Of a stretch of 64,000 nucleotides of DNA, positions 8,199 through 16,559 are shown piece after piece (within the stretch, counting starts at the first letter, position 1; every line of letters starts with the position of its first letter). The stretch comes from Flammeovirgaceae bacterium UBA6059 (GTDB lineage: Bacteria; Bacteroidota; Bacteroidia; Cytophagales; Cyclobacteriaceae), in assembly GCA_002435755.1 (NCBI GenBank), contig DIYH01000014.1, positions 124,001 to 188,000 on the forward strand, given 5' to 3'. The notes under the pieces are model-generated. The model was not told the origin of the DNA. It ran no database searches and saw only the letters and a list, made by a program, of their open reading frames with translations. A program made the position numbers and the translations under genes.

Positions 8199-10853
8199 AT
8201 GGTTTTTAAGAGATTATGGCAGTTGGTCATACTTGGTTTACTATGGTTTCCTTCGCAAGCACAGACCAGCCAAACTTTGATCAATCTGGTAGACTACCTA
8301 GTGTCTATAGAAGCACGCTATGACGTTAGTTTTGCTTACAACTATGGTCTTTTTGAAGGGTTGAAGGTCCCGGTTTCCGCAACTAACTGCACAAGTATTG
8401 AGGACTGTCTCGATAACCTGAAGACAGTCTTACCCATAGAGATAAAATCTTCTTCATCTGATCGATATGCCTTACTGCCGATTAGGGCTACCGCCAATAT
8501 CAACGTACTTGATGAGTCTGATAAGACGCTGCTCGACCTGATCACTGTAAGTGTCAATGAAAAGGACGGCACAATCATTCTGCCAACCGAAGACCATTTT
8601 GAGATCAAAGGTCTCTTCCCTACTGATTCCGTTCTTATTCAATCACGTTTTTACTTACCTGTCAAAGTTTCTGCACAGACGTTACTATCAAACCAAAATC
8701 CTATCCTTGTTAAAGCTGATACCATCTACCTCGATGAATTAGTCATTGAAGACTATCTCACGAAAGGTGTAAGTGCTAACCTGAGCGACCAGGGCATGAC
8801 TGTAAAAATGAACGCACTTGGACCGCTAGCCGGAGATACCGATAGCGATATCCTTACTGTATTGGGTACGCTTCCTGGTGTTCGCACACCTAGCGGGAAA
8901 CCTGGAGGTGTCAACTTTAGAGGCACCACTTTCGACCAGACGATGATCTACTTTGATGATATTCCCATTTATCATACAGGGCACTTCTTCGGTACGATCT
9001 CACCCTACAACGCTTCTGTAGTCGATGAGATTGACATCTATCGCGGCACACTACCGGCACAATGGGGAGGTCGACTCGGTGGTCTCATCGATATAGCCAC
9101 TTATAATGGCGTACTCGATGAAGCATCTGGTGGTATCAATATCAATACTGTCTATGCCGGTGCTAATTTCTCCGCACCTATCATCAAGGACAAGTGGGGT
9201 GTATCAATTGCTGGGAGAACTAGCTACCCTTTTGATGGTCTGCCACCGAAGCTCGAAGCACTCTACAATCAGAATTTCACTGGTACCAGGATCATCAACA
9301 GTCAAACTAATCCGAATACCAATGTGCTCGACGAAATACACTTCGGTGATATCAATGGCAAAACGGTCTTTAAGATCAATGAAAGAAACAGCATATCAGC
9401 GAGTGGCATCTACATCGATAATGGTTATAAATACACCTGGACTGGAATTGCCGTAGGTGTAGAGAATGAAACCGAAGATGTCGAGCTTGATAATTGGGGC
9501 TTAACTTCAAAGTGGAATAGTCAGCTCACAGACAAGCTAACTCTGGATATGGGCATCTCTTTTTCTAGTCTTGACGTGGTTGATGGAGAATTTATTGACA
9601 GGTCTGTTACAGAACCTGTCATGCAACCTGATACGACCACAGGACCAGGAACGGGTATGGGACCTGGCATGGGTCCAGGAATGGGGCCCGGTATGGGACC
9701 GGGAATGGGACCTGGCATGGGGCCCGGAGCAGGAGCCGACACTGTCATGACACCTAACACCATCACTGAGAGTTCAAGTCGCATAGTTACTAACAGTCTT
9801 GACGAGCGACGCGTTTTCTTAGACTTGGTTTACAAATCAGATCCCAAAAATGAGTGGAGATTTGGCTATAGTCTTACCAGTCAAAGGATACTATTCGATG
9901 AGGAAAGTGATCGGGATGAACGTCCTCCAGGTCAGCGCATCACAGCGCTAACGCACTCAGGCTATGCCTCATTAAAGCGAATATGGAATGATAAACTAAT
10001 CACAAATATTGGTGTTCACTCTGACTACTATGAGCCTTTGACCAATTGGGTGCTTGATCCAAGGTTGTCAATAAGCTATGTGTTAACCGACAATTTCTTT
10101 CTTAAAGCTTCCGCGAGCCAGGCACATCAATACATCCGACAAGTTTGGGAAGATGACTTCAATGATTTAAGAATCTCCAATGAGTTCTGGACTGTGGCGG
10201 ATGACAGAATTCCAATTATGAGAGGTAGAAAGGCAATGCTCGGTGCGAGCTTTGAAAAAGGAAGGTGGTTACTGGATATTGAGGGTTACTACTCTATTTC
10301 AGAAGACATTGGTTATCGTATACCAGAGATAATGCGTATTGAACAAGGTGATCTTGAAACGCAGGGAATTGACGTACTGCTTAAGCGCAGGTCTAACCTT
10401 GTGGAGTTTTGGGTGAGTTATACTTTGAGTCAGTCCAAGACCTATTTCCCCGATGAAGAACTTGCCTTCTACGATCAGCCACACATTTTTAATGCCATGT
10501 CCATACTGACGTTGGACAGGTGGAGATTTTCACTATCATGGGCGATCATGTCTGGCATGCCTGTTAGGATTCCTATACTAACACCTGACAATCCTTTTGT
10601 TTTAGAGCCAGACGATCAGCTTAACATCCCCTATTCCGGTCGCTTTCCGACAATGCATCAGATGGATATGTCTGCTTCCTATAGGATCATTAAAGGAAAA
10701 GATGGCTATCGAGGAACTGTGGGCTTGAGCATTCTCAATGTTTACGATCAAGAGAATATCATCAACATACTGCAGACAGACACCAACCCAAGAACTCCCT
10801 ATCGATTTGGTGTCGGTTTCGCTCCTAACTTAAGCCTTAGCATTAACTTCTGA
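8199..10853 (+). CDS. TonB-dependent outer-membrane receptor with STN signalling domain and Met-Gly-Pro-Gly repeat
   Basis: Receptor of 884 residues. A signal peptide ends near residue 21 (SQAQ); residues about 25-90 look like an STN domain, the part that contacts FecR periplasmically; then a short beta domain, the plug (about 195-300, with VNFRGTTFDQTMIYFDDIPI and GGRLGGLIDI) and a barrel ending in the aromatic-terminated strand LSLSINF. Residues about 482-512, inside a probable extracellular loop, are a repeat of Met-Gly-Pro-Gly units with varied synonymous codons. Methionine-rich segments bind Cu(I) in several copper proteins, and a SCO copper chaperone gene converges on this one 8 bases away; copper or a cuprous ligand as cargo is inference only. 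Order sigma, FecR, receptor matches Fec-type regulation. Confidence 0.9.
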   Translation: MVFKRLWQLVILGLLWFPSQAQTSQTLINLVDYLVSIEARYDVSFAYNYGLFEGLKVPVSATNCTSIEDCLDNLKTVLPIEIKSSSSDRYALLPIRATANINVLDESDKTLLDLITVSVNEKDGTIILPTEDHFEIKGLFPTDSVLIQSRFYLPVKVSAQTLLSNQNPILVKADTIYLDELVIEDYLTKGVSANLSDQGMTVKMNALGPLAGDTDSDILTVLGTLPGVRTPSGKPGGVNFRGTTFDQTMIYFDDIPIYHTGHFFGTISPYNASVVDEIDIYRGTLPAQWGGRLGGLIDIATYNGVLDEASGGININTVYAGANFSAPIIKDKWGVSIAGRTSYPFDGLPPKLEALYNQNFTGTRIINSQTNPNTNVLDEIHFGDINGKTVFKINERNSISASGIYIDNGYKYTWTGIAVGVENETEDVELDNWGLTSKWNSQLTDKLTLDMGISFSSLDVVDGEFIDRSVTEPVMQPDTTTGPGTGMGPGMGPGMGPGMGPGMGPGMGPGAGADTVMTPNTITESSSRIVTNSLDERRVFLDLVYKSDPKNEWRFGYSLTSQRILFDEESDRDERPPGQRITALTHSGYASLKRIWNDKLITNIGVHSDYYEPLTNWVLDPRLSISYVLTDNFFLKASASQAHQYIRQVWEDDFNDLRISNEFWTVADDRIPIMRGRKAMLGASFEKGRWLLDIEGYYSISEDIGYRIPEIMRIEQGDLETQGIDVLLKRRSNLVEFWVSYTLSQSKTYFPDEELAFYDQPHIFNAMSILTLDRWRFSLSWAIMSGMPVRIPILTPDNPFVLEPDDQLNIPYSGRFPTMHQMDMSASYRIIKGKDGYRGTVGLSILNVYDQENIINILQTDTNPRTPYRFGVGFAPNLSLSINF
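9642..9735 (+). repeat. 12-base coding tandem repeat (Met-Gly-Pro-Gly units) in TonB receptor
   Basis: In-frame units of the form ATGGGnCCnGGn repeat about six times, flanked by imperfect copies (GPGTG before, GPGAGA after). Third positions differ between units (GGA, GGC, GGT, GGG; CCT, CCA, CCC, CCG), so the protein pattern is conserved beyond what fresh DNA slippage would give. Confidence 0.9.
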
Positions 10854-10861
10854 CAAGGCTA

Positions 10862-11524
10862 TTAGGCACCCATTTTCTGTAGCGTTTTTATATCCGCAAT
10901 AAGCTGATTGACAGATGTCTTATTAAGGCCGTTATAAATACCTCGTATGTATCGATGCTTATCTACAAGAATGAAATTTTCAGTATGAAGAAAATCGTCC
11001 AAATCCTTTTGCACGCCAAGGTCTTCTTCAACAAAATAGTGGTTTCGACCTAAGTCATAAATCACATCTCTTTCGCCGGTGAGCAAATGCCACTTACTGT
11101 CTATCACTCCTTTTTGCTCGGCATAACGCCGAAGCATTTCTACATCGTCATACTCGGGTGTCACCGAATGTGATAGCAACAGCACATCCTTGTCTTCTAG
11201 AAAAGCCTCTTGTACTAAAGCCATATTACTGGTCATTTTAGGGCAAATACCGGGACAAGATGTAAAAAAGAAATCGACGACAAAAAGCTTGTCTTCCACA
11301 TCGCTATCCGTAAACTCCTGACCTTGTTGATTGACCAAACTAAACTCAGGTATTTGGTGAAAACCACCTGGAACAGACGCAAGGTCATCAAACCAATGTG
11401 GTGTAAAAGTGGCCTCATTGTAGTAAGGCAACTTTATTTCACTGACAGCTTCCTCTTTGACTTTCTCCTGGCAACTCATCGCGATGATGGTTAGGAAATA
11501 GAATACTATTCGCTTGTTAATCAT
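10862..11524 (-). CDS. SCO1/SenC-family copper chaperone, lipoprotein
   Basis: Thioredoxin-fold protein of about 220 residues that in the family delivers copper to the CuA site of cytochrome oxidase or acts as a copper-linked thiol reductant. The start at 11524 gives a lipoprotein signal ending at Cys18 (IAMSC); the longer open frame to 11770 overlaps the preceding gene entirely and was rejected. The copper-binding CxxxC is Cys90-Pro-Gly-Ile-Cys94 within FFTSCPGICPK, and the distal histidine is His180 (DFLHTENF). Its ATG overlaps the stop of the upstream MORN gene by 8 bases (ATGATTAA), implying translational coupling. It is the last gene of the minus-strand sigma/YHYH/MORN cluster, which argues for a copper role of the whole cluster. 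Confidence 0.92.
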   Translation of the reverse strand: MINKRIVFYFLTIIAMSCQEKVKEEAVSEIKLPYYNEATFTPHWFDDLASVPGGFHQIPEFSLVNQQGQEFTDSDVEDKLFVVDFFFTSCPGICPKMTSNMALVQEAFLEDKDVLLLSHSVTPEYDDVEMLRRYAEQKGVIDSKWHLLTGERDVIYDLGRNHYFVEEDLGVQKDLDDFLHTENFILVDKHRYIRGIYNGLNKTSVNQLIADIKTLQKMGA

Positions 11525-12116
11525 TAGATACGAGTTTTTCTTCAGACAATTCAAAACACAACCCAGCACGCTTGAGCCCATAAATACGTCCATCTCGTGC
11601 TTCATAATTGATATAGAGCTTACCATTATTGCGCCATGCCCGCTGCAACCCTTCTTCCCTCCCATTATTGAGGTGTCCTTCCTTGAAAATATTACCATCG
11701 ATATACCACTGTCGTTGTATACCATCGGCAATACCATTGCTAAAGTTGGATAGCGAACGCAACGTCCCATTACGCCACCAAGTGCTTACTTGCCCTTCCA
11801 GTCTATTGTTCCGGTAGGTGGCTTTATAGCTAAGACTGCCATCTTCAAACCACATGAGTCGTACGCCCTGCCTCTTACCTTCTACATAAGTGACCCGTTC
11901 AGAAGTGGTACCATTGTGATAACTACTAAGTGCTACACCGGTAAATTTCGAACCATTGTGTAGTATAATTCCTAAGTCAGCGTTAATGGTGAGCTCACGA
12001 CTACTCACCACTAAATAATCATCGCTTTGCGAAACATGGGCAGAGCCTGTCAATAACGGCCCTACTGCTGTAGTAGCATAGAGCAACCAGAGCCAAAGTA
12101 GATTAGTTAATAGCAT
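11517..12116 (-). CDS. MORN-variant repeat exported protein (copy A)
   Basis: Protein of 199 residues with a hydrophobic N-terminal signal and at least five YwqK-type MORN-variant repeats (units such as YxNGxxxxxxxYxxGxxxG, e.g. GKRQGVRLMWFEDGSL and NNRLEGQVSTWWRNGTL). Such repeats form beta hairpin stacks; database names such as 'YwqK antitoxin' do not establish a function. The C-terminal tail GLKRAGLCFELSEE is shared with the MORN protein at 13099-13722. Its start overlaps the end of YHYH copy A by 14 bases and its stop overlaps the SCO start by 8, so the three are translated together. No catalytic motif is visible; a periplasmic or surface partner of the neighbouring YHYH protein is a reasonable guess. 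Confidence 0.82.
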   Translation of the reverse strand: MLLTNLLWLWLLYATTAVGPLLTGSAHVSQSDDYLVVSSRELTINADLGIILHNGSKFTGVALSSYHNGTTSERVTYVEGKRQGVRLMWFEDGSLSYKATYRNNRLEGQVSTWWRNGTLRSLSNFSNGIADGIQRQWYIDGNIFKEGHLNNGREEGLQRAWRNNGKLYINYEARDGRIYGLKRAGLCFELSEEKLVSND

Positions 12117-12939
12117 TGGGTGTACCTTGATAATCTCCCGGAAATAGTATGTAGTACTGATTTAAGTAAAGCTCATTCTGTATATGGTAATGATACTCTC
12201 CATCAGGATTATGCGGCGTTGGTCCAAAATGTCCTCCAGACTCATCCAGGTCAGATGGATAGCTTCCATCATAATCTCGTCTTCCGTATAAGAAGAAACC
12301 ATCTGACATAATACCTATAAGATTACCATCATCTTCTGACCATGCGATAGGTTCCAGATGGTAATGATAGCTCTGTGGCCCAGTATGAGCACCGTTGTAA
12401 TCCAGGGATGGCGCAGCATCGTCGAGAGGTACATTGGGACCTTCTTCATCGTTATAGATCATGGCACCACTCACTGCAATACCAATTGGTCCCAGACCTG
12501 TAGAGCTACTTGTTGAAGCCTGTGCTGGCACAGCTGCAACGGTCAATGAATATGAGCCGTTAAAGTTGTCTATATTCCCTGGTGCCATTTGCTCGAAAGA
12601 AGTGGCAATGGGTTCGGAAAAAAGCGGATGATTTGTAGCAGCTGCTTCTGTTACTAAAGTGTTTCCCATTGGGTCTACGGCAGATCGACCAGTCGTATTC
12701 GACCAGTAAGGTGAAGTATGATTGGGCATTCCATTGGACTCTATGATGATCTGATCACCATCGAGCATGACCATAACATTGTCAGAGTCAAATTCTGCAA
12801 AAGCAGCTGGCAACTCTGTAATCATATCGTCAGTAACGATATCAGTGTCTCCTCCTACCGAGCTATCATCACTACCGCAGGACACCCAGGCAAGGGTTGT
12901 TCCTAGAGTGATCAATAAATTAAGTTTTATCGTATTCAT
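12103..12939 (-). CDS. YHYH-domain lipoprotein (copy A)
   Basis: Secreted lipoprotein of 278 residues; the signal ends at Cys21 (AWVSC). It belongs to the YHYH family (Pfam YHYH), whose function is not known. Two YHYH tetrads are present, at 191-194 (GPQSYHYHLEP) and 249-252 (GEYHYHIQNE), plus the conserved SNGMPNHTSPYW near 68-79 and GIMSDGFFLYGRRDYDGSYP near 209-227. The histidine clusters could hold a metal ion; that is inference. The copy at 13803-14582 is clearly related along its length. The gene is 159 bases from the preceding MORN gene and overlaps the following one by 14. Confidence 0.88.
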   Translation of the reverse strand: MNTIKLNLLITLGTTLAWVSCGSDDSSVGGDTDIVTDDMITELPAAFAEFDSDNVMVMLDGDQIIIESNGMPNHTSPYWSNTTGRSAVDPMGNTLVTEAAATNHPLFSEPIATSFEQMAPGNIDNFNGSYSLTVAAVPAQASTSSSTGLGPIGIAVSGAMIYNDEEGPNVPLDDAAPSLDYNGAHTGPQSYHYHLEPIAWSEDDGNLIGIMSDGFFLYGRRDYDGSYPSDLDESGGHFGPTPHNPDGEYHYHIQNELYLNQYYILFPGDYQGTPNAIN

Positions 12940-13098
12940 GTTAAAAAGTATTTGCTTGTTGATCCTTAGACGCGACTTGCACGTCTATCCCTCGGCAACA
13001 GCAGAAAAGTTTATTTCAAAGAACTTAATTGGTCTAGGGACAATAATTTCAGTATCTAATCAACCTGCACTTTGCTGAATAATTGACGCTTGATTTTA

Positions 13099-13722
13099 TC
13101 ACCTACTCACCATGTTTTCTTCCGAAAGTTCATAGCATAGATCTGCACGCTTTAGCCCAAAACTTCGACCTTCTCGAGCTTCATAGTTAGCATACATCGC
13201 TCCATTTTTGCGATATGCGTGCTGCAGACCATGTTCCTTTCCTTCCTTGAAGTACATCTTCATAAACAGTTCTCCTGTCGGATACCATTTCTTCTGTTCT
13301 CCATCCAACTTACCAGCATTATAGTTGTAGTGCGCCAGTAATGTATGTGCAGAGTCGGAAGACCATGTCTTCTTCTCACCATGGAGCTTTCCATTACGGT
13401 AACTCATAGAAAATTTAACTTGCCCATTGCTATACCAATATGTGGCTTGGCTTTCCTTTCTACCGTCCAAAAGGCCGAAACGCTCCTTTATAGAACCATC
13501 GCTATAATAGCTAACTGCAAAACCTGTAAACAATTGGCTATCCAAGATCCAGAGTGATTTATTCCTGTCGTAACGCAGTTCAGCTTTATCAATTGTTGGG
13601 CCATTAACACTCAGAGCAGTTCCATCTGATATCTCCAAAGATTGGACAGTGGAAATCCTTTTTTCTGAACATCCGAGTAGGAATGCTCCGATAATTAGGG
13701 CGAATGAAATATTCCAATTCAT
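13099..13722 (-). CDS. MORN-variant repeat lipoprotein (copy B)
   Basis: Protein of 207 residues with a lipoprotein signal (AFLLGC, Cys18) and MORN-variant repeats across about 65-190 (YYSDGSIKERFGLLDGRK, YWYSNGQVKFSMSYRNGK and similar). Its C-terminal tail GLKRADLCYELSEE is nearly the same as that of copy A at 11517-12116, including one cysteine, so the tail is probably functionally important. It follows YHYH copy B after 80 bases and precedes YHYH copy A by 159 bases. Function unknown; the paired inheritance with a YHYH gene suggests the two products work together at the outer membrane. Confidence 0.82.
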   Translation of the reverse strand: MNWNISFALIIGAFLLGCSEKRISTVQSLEISDGTALSVNGPTIDKAELRYDRNKSLWILDSQLFTGFAVSYYSDGSIKERFGLLDGRKESQATYWYSNGQVKFSMSYRNGKLHGEKKTWSSDSAHTLLAHYNYNAGKLDGEQKKWYPTGELFMKMYFKEGKEHGLQHAYRKNGAMYANYEAREGRSFGLKRADLCYELSEENMVSR

Positions 13723-13802
13723 ACTATGTCTTCATAAGAATCTGAAAACTTACAAGCCTTATTTCTTAGTTAGATTATCAAGACCAAAAGAAGACAGTTC
13801 GA

Positions 13803-14582
13803 CTACAAAATATTGTTTGGGGTACCTCGCAAATCTCCGCCAAAGAGCACGACTATCGAACCGAGATAGTATTCATTGATGATATGATAATGATAGATTT
13901 TTTCTCCATTGCTGTGTATGGTCTCTCCATAATGCCCGCCTGATCCGTCCAGATCAGTCGGGTAAGACCCATCCATCTCCCTTCTTCCGTATAGTAAAAA
14001 CCCGTCGGCCATGATTCCTACTAATTTCTCATCGTCATGAGAAAGCGCAGTGTTCTCAGGAACGTCCGTTGATTCGACATGATAGTGATAGCCTGAAGGT
14101 CCATTGTGGGCACCAGCATAGTCAAATGTTTCTGCTATTTGTTCTTCCAAAGGTCTATTGGGGCCTTCTGTATCATTAAAAATAGGTACACCAGTAACAG
14201 ATATTCCGATAGGGCCTAGTCCAGTAGCTGAGCTAGTAGTTGCTAATTCTGGTGCAGCGGGAACCGTCAAAGTAAAACTTCGATCACCGCCTATTCGACC
14301 AGGAGTTAAATGAGCAGCAACGACTGGTTCAATGTATAAAGGATTGGTCTCCTCCCAGTAGGGGGATGTATGGTTAGGTAGTCCGTTAGATTCGATAGTG
14401 ATTTCATCACCGTCAAAAGATACCAGGACTGCATCTATGTTAAACTCATCAAAAGCTGCTAGCGGTGTGGGGTTGACAACTGAAGAATCATCGGCATCAG
14501 GGTTGTCTTCATCCCCACCACAAGAAGGGAAGAAAAGAACCAACCCAAACAATGCAATTAATAAAAATCTTGAGTTTTCCAT
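13803..14582 (-). CDS. YHYH-domain lipoprotein (copy B)
   Basis: Lipoprotein of 259 residues with signal ending at Cys21 (LFFPSC). It has the same landmarks as copy A: SNGLPNHTSPYW near 65-76, GLGPIGISVTG near 121-131, YHYH at 165-168 and again at 230-233, and GIMADGFLLYGRREMDGSYP near 189-208. A region of about 15 residues between the first tryptophan motif and the GLGPIG motif is shorter than in copy A. It lies 43 bases after the Spy/CpxP-like gene in the same direction. Function unknown; a metal-binding envelope protein is the most economical guess from the paired histidines and the neighbours. Confidence 0.88.
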   Translation of the reverse strand: MENSRFLLIALFGLVLFFPSCGGDEDNPDADDSSVVNPTPLAAFDEFNIDAVLVSFDGDEITIESNGLPNHTSPYWEETNPLYIEPVVAAHLTPGRIGGDRSFTLTVPAAPELATTSSATGLGPIGISVTGVPIFNDTEGPNRPLEEQIAETFDYAGAHNGPSGYHYHVESTDVPENTALSHDDEKLVGIMADGFLLYGRREMDGSYPTDLDGSGGHYGETIHSNGEKIYHYHIINEYYLGSIVVLFGGDLRGTPNNIL

Positions 14583-14625
14583 TTTTGTAAGATTGAGTAA
14601 AAAAGTAGTCAGGTGGTTAGACGTA

Positions 14626-15114
14626 TCATCTAGTTCTACCCCTCGGTGGTGGCTGTGAATTTTTACTTCTTATTAAAATTGAACCTAAAACTTCATCAAC
14701 TATATCTTCGAAATTCTTTAGCTGATAATTGCTACAGAGGCTCTTGAGCTCTTTAAAATGATCATAAGTGATTTTTAGTTTTTCAGTTTCCAATTCGGAA
14801 TACCGAGAGACGAGAAGACTAAGACTATCTGGTTTGGTATTTACTTCCTTGAGTGTTTGTAAGTATTCCTCTGCCGTTCTTCGCTGTAGTCGCTCGATAG
14901 ATTCTATTTCAGTCCGATGACGTTCAGCAGATTCAAGGTACAATACGCGCTGTTCCCCACTTAATCTTAATCGATCAGATATTTCTGCTCGGCGATCACC
15001 AGGTCTAGGTCTATCATGAGGCCGATCGAGCAAGATATATGCTAATACACTCATATTGAGGGCGAGCATTACAAAGAAGCCAATTTTGAAAACATTGTGA
15101 CTATTCATAATCAT
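14626..15114 (-). CDS. Spy/CpxP-like periplasmic protein (heavy-metal-sensor type)
   Basis: Protein of 162 residues: an N-terminal membrane anchor (residues about 9-29) followed by an Arg/Glu-rich, wholly helical periplasmic domain. The segment ISDRLRLSGEQRVLYLESAERH resembles the start of Spy/CpxP/CnrX domains (only the pattern L-x-L-x-x-x-Q is quoted as support). In Bacteroidota such proteins commonly sit next to ECF sigma and small anti-sigma genes and are annotated as periplasmic metal sensors. The start overlaps the end of the preceding anti-sigma candidate by 14 bases. Either ATG at 15114 or the one two codons later could be used. It may sense metal or misfolding for the sigma factor encoded upstream. 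Confidence 0.75.
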   Translation of the reverse strand: MIMNSHNVFKIGFFVMLALNMSVLAYILLDRPHDRPRPGDRRAEISDRLRLSGEQRVLYLESAERHRTEIESIERLQRRTAEEYLQTLKEVNTKPDSLSLLVSRYSELETEKLKITYDHFKELKSLCSNYQLKNFEDIVDEVLGSILIRSKNSQPPPRGRTR

Positions 15115-15379
15115 AGATATTAAGGCTGGTCATCAAGTCGGGATAGTCGTTATTGTGATTTAAAAAAGCCGTGTCGTCTGATTTATCTATCAATAGAACC
15201 ACATTAGCACTGATCATAATGAGCACTGCTGCAGCTACTCCAATCCATGTTTTATTTGCCACTTTGAGGTCTTTGCTGTCAGCTATTTTCTCTTGAATTC
15301 TACCGAAAGCATTAGCGGGTGCCTTGGCACGTGTCATTCCGTGAGTACTGTTCATTATTTCGTCTTTCCAGGCTTCCAT
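15101..15379 (-). CDS. Small single-span membrane protein, probable anti-sigma factor
   Basis: Protein of 92 residues with a charged N-terminal half, one TM helix at about 45-63 (WIGVAAAVLIMISANVVLLI region) and a short acidic outer tail. No known domain can be named from sequence. Its place, 17 bases after an ECF sigma gene and overlapping a Spy/CpxP-like gene by 14 bases, is the usual position for an anti-sigma factor of this type, with the N-terminus binding sigma. The call therefore rests on context. Confidence 0.65.
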   Translation of the reverse strand: MEAWKDEIMNSTHGMTRAKAPANAFGRIQEKIADSKDLKVANKTWIGVAAAVLIMISANVVLLIDKSDDTAFLNHNNDYPDLMTSLNIYDYE

Positions 15380-15396
15380 ATTTCTCTTGACGGATT

Positions 15397-16029
15397 TTAC
15401 AAGCGCATCCCTCGCTCAGGGTAGAATTTCTCTAGTTTCTTTCTCATGTTACATTTGGCTCGAGCCAGCAAAGACTCCACTGCCTTTGTCGTTACCAGTA
15501 TGATATCTGCTACCTCTTGTTGTGACAATCCTTCTATCTGAGTCAGAATGAATACCGTTTTCTGTTTATCAGGCAGTTCACTTAAAGCAGCAAACAGAAA
15601 CCGGGCATTTTCAACATTTTCCATCCTTATGCCGGGATGGTCAAAAGTGGTCTGATCAAACTGGAGTTCGCCAGAATCTTTCTTGTATAAGGAACTAAAG
15701 ATTCCCTTTCTCTTACTGGCATTTCTTTTCCTAAGAAAATCCAGTGCTTTGTTTACAGCAATTCGATAAATCCATGTACTTAGTTTTGAATCAGACCTGA
15801 ACCGACTTGCAGTTTCGTAAATTGTCACAAATACGTCCTGAAGCAGCTCTTCTGCGTCTTCTTCATTCTTGGTATAGCTTAAGAGCGTATTGTACACAAC
15901 ATCCGAATAATGGTCATAGAGCACTCTGAGTGCTTGCTGATCACCCTCCTTCAGACCTTGAACAATCCTGTATTCATTAATCATTACGGTGGATGTTGTC
16001 TTCAAATGACTCGTAGGAATTGACTTCAT
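15397..16029 (-). CDS. ECF RNA polymerase sigma factor heading the YHYH/SCO cluster
   Basis: Sigma factor of 210 residues (195 if the ATG at 15984, before INEYRIVQGLKEGD, is used; that start fits the family better). Region 2 is seen at about 30-100 (YNTLLSYTKNEEDAEELLQDVF, then STWIYRIAVNKALDFLRKR) and region 4 at about 145-200 (ALSELPDKQKTVFILTQIEGLSQQEVADI). It is the first gene of a minus-strand series that continues through an anti-sigma candidate, Spy-like, YHYH, MORN and SCO genes with short gaps or overlaps, so it probably autoregulates that series. A divergent gene starts 89 bases away at 16119, and the promoter should lie in that gap. Confidence 0.92.
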   Translation of the reverse strand: MKSIPTSHLKTTSTVMINEYRIVQGLKEGDQQALRVLYDHYSDVVYNTLLSYTKNEEDAEELLQDVFVTIYETASRFRSDSKLSTWIYRIAVNKALDFLRKRNASKRKGIFSSLYKKDSGELQFDQTTFDHPGIRMENVENARFLFAALSELPDKQKTVFILTQIEGLSQQEVADIILVTTKAVESLLARAKCNMRKKLEKFYPERGMRL

Positions 16030-16118
16030 CGCATCGTTCAGTGATCAAAAAAATATTCCAAGTGGTGGTTGGGTAACCGTTATGCAGGATCGTATTATCA
16101 GCGTAAACCACGAAGGAC

Positions 16119-16559
16119 ATGAAAAATATCATTGCTGCTTTCATATTGCTACTACTCGCTGAGACCTCATTTGCCCAACCCGCTACAAACTATTCTTTAG
16201 GCACGCTTGAACCTAGAGAATGGCATTTAGTAGATAATTCTCTTTTGGTGACTGGTACTTTAGCGTTAGTCAAGGAAGGTATCGTCCTTATTGAGAGTGC
16301 CCAAGGACAGTGGGCAGTTGAGCTTAGCCAACTGCACTGGACGGATCGTAGTTACATCATACAAGTACTACCGTCACTTAAAGGAAAAGAAGGCTTAACA
16401 CCAAAAATGTCGGTTAGCATCATGTTTCGGCTGCTCGCGTTCATATTGCTCGCTCTGTTTTCAGCAATAATTATGATCACAACCGGAGACGGAGGACTGA
16501 AAATATCAACGCTACTTTTTATCTCTACCATGATTTTTTGCCTTGCGCTTACGGCATGA
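16119..16559 (+). CDS. Hypothetical exported membrane protein
   Basis: Unrecognised protein of 146 residues. It has a signal peptide ending near residue 19 (SFAQ), an external segment of about 75 residues, and two hydrophobic helices near 99-120 and 127-144, so both ends could be near the membrane. It is transcribed divergently from the ECF sigma gene with an 89-base gap and could share control with it. An AAGGA sits immediately before the ATG, too close for a normal ribosome site. No motif suggests a function. Confidence 0.6.
   Translation: MKNIIAAFILLLLAETSFAQPATNYSLGTLEPREWHLVDNSLLVTGTLALVKEGIVLIESAQGQWAVELSQLHWTDRSYIIQVLPSLKGKEGLTPKMSVSIMFRLLAFILLALFSAIIMITTGDGGLKISTLLFISTMIFCLALTA

Noticed and set aside
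9521..9784. Antisense proline-glycine-rich frame opposite the Met-Gly-Pro-Gly repeat
   Set aside because: A shadow of the repeated, GC-rich coding DNA on the other strand.
11525..11770. In-frame extension of the SCO gene upstream of 11524
   Set aside because: It lies wholly within the MORN copy A gene and lacks the lipoprotein signal; start placed at 11524.
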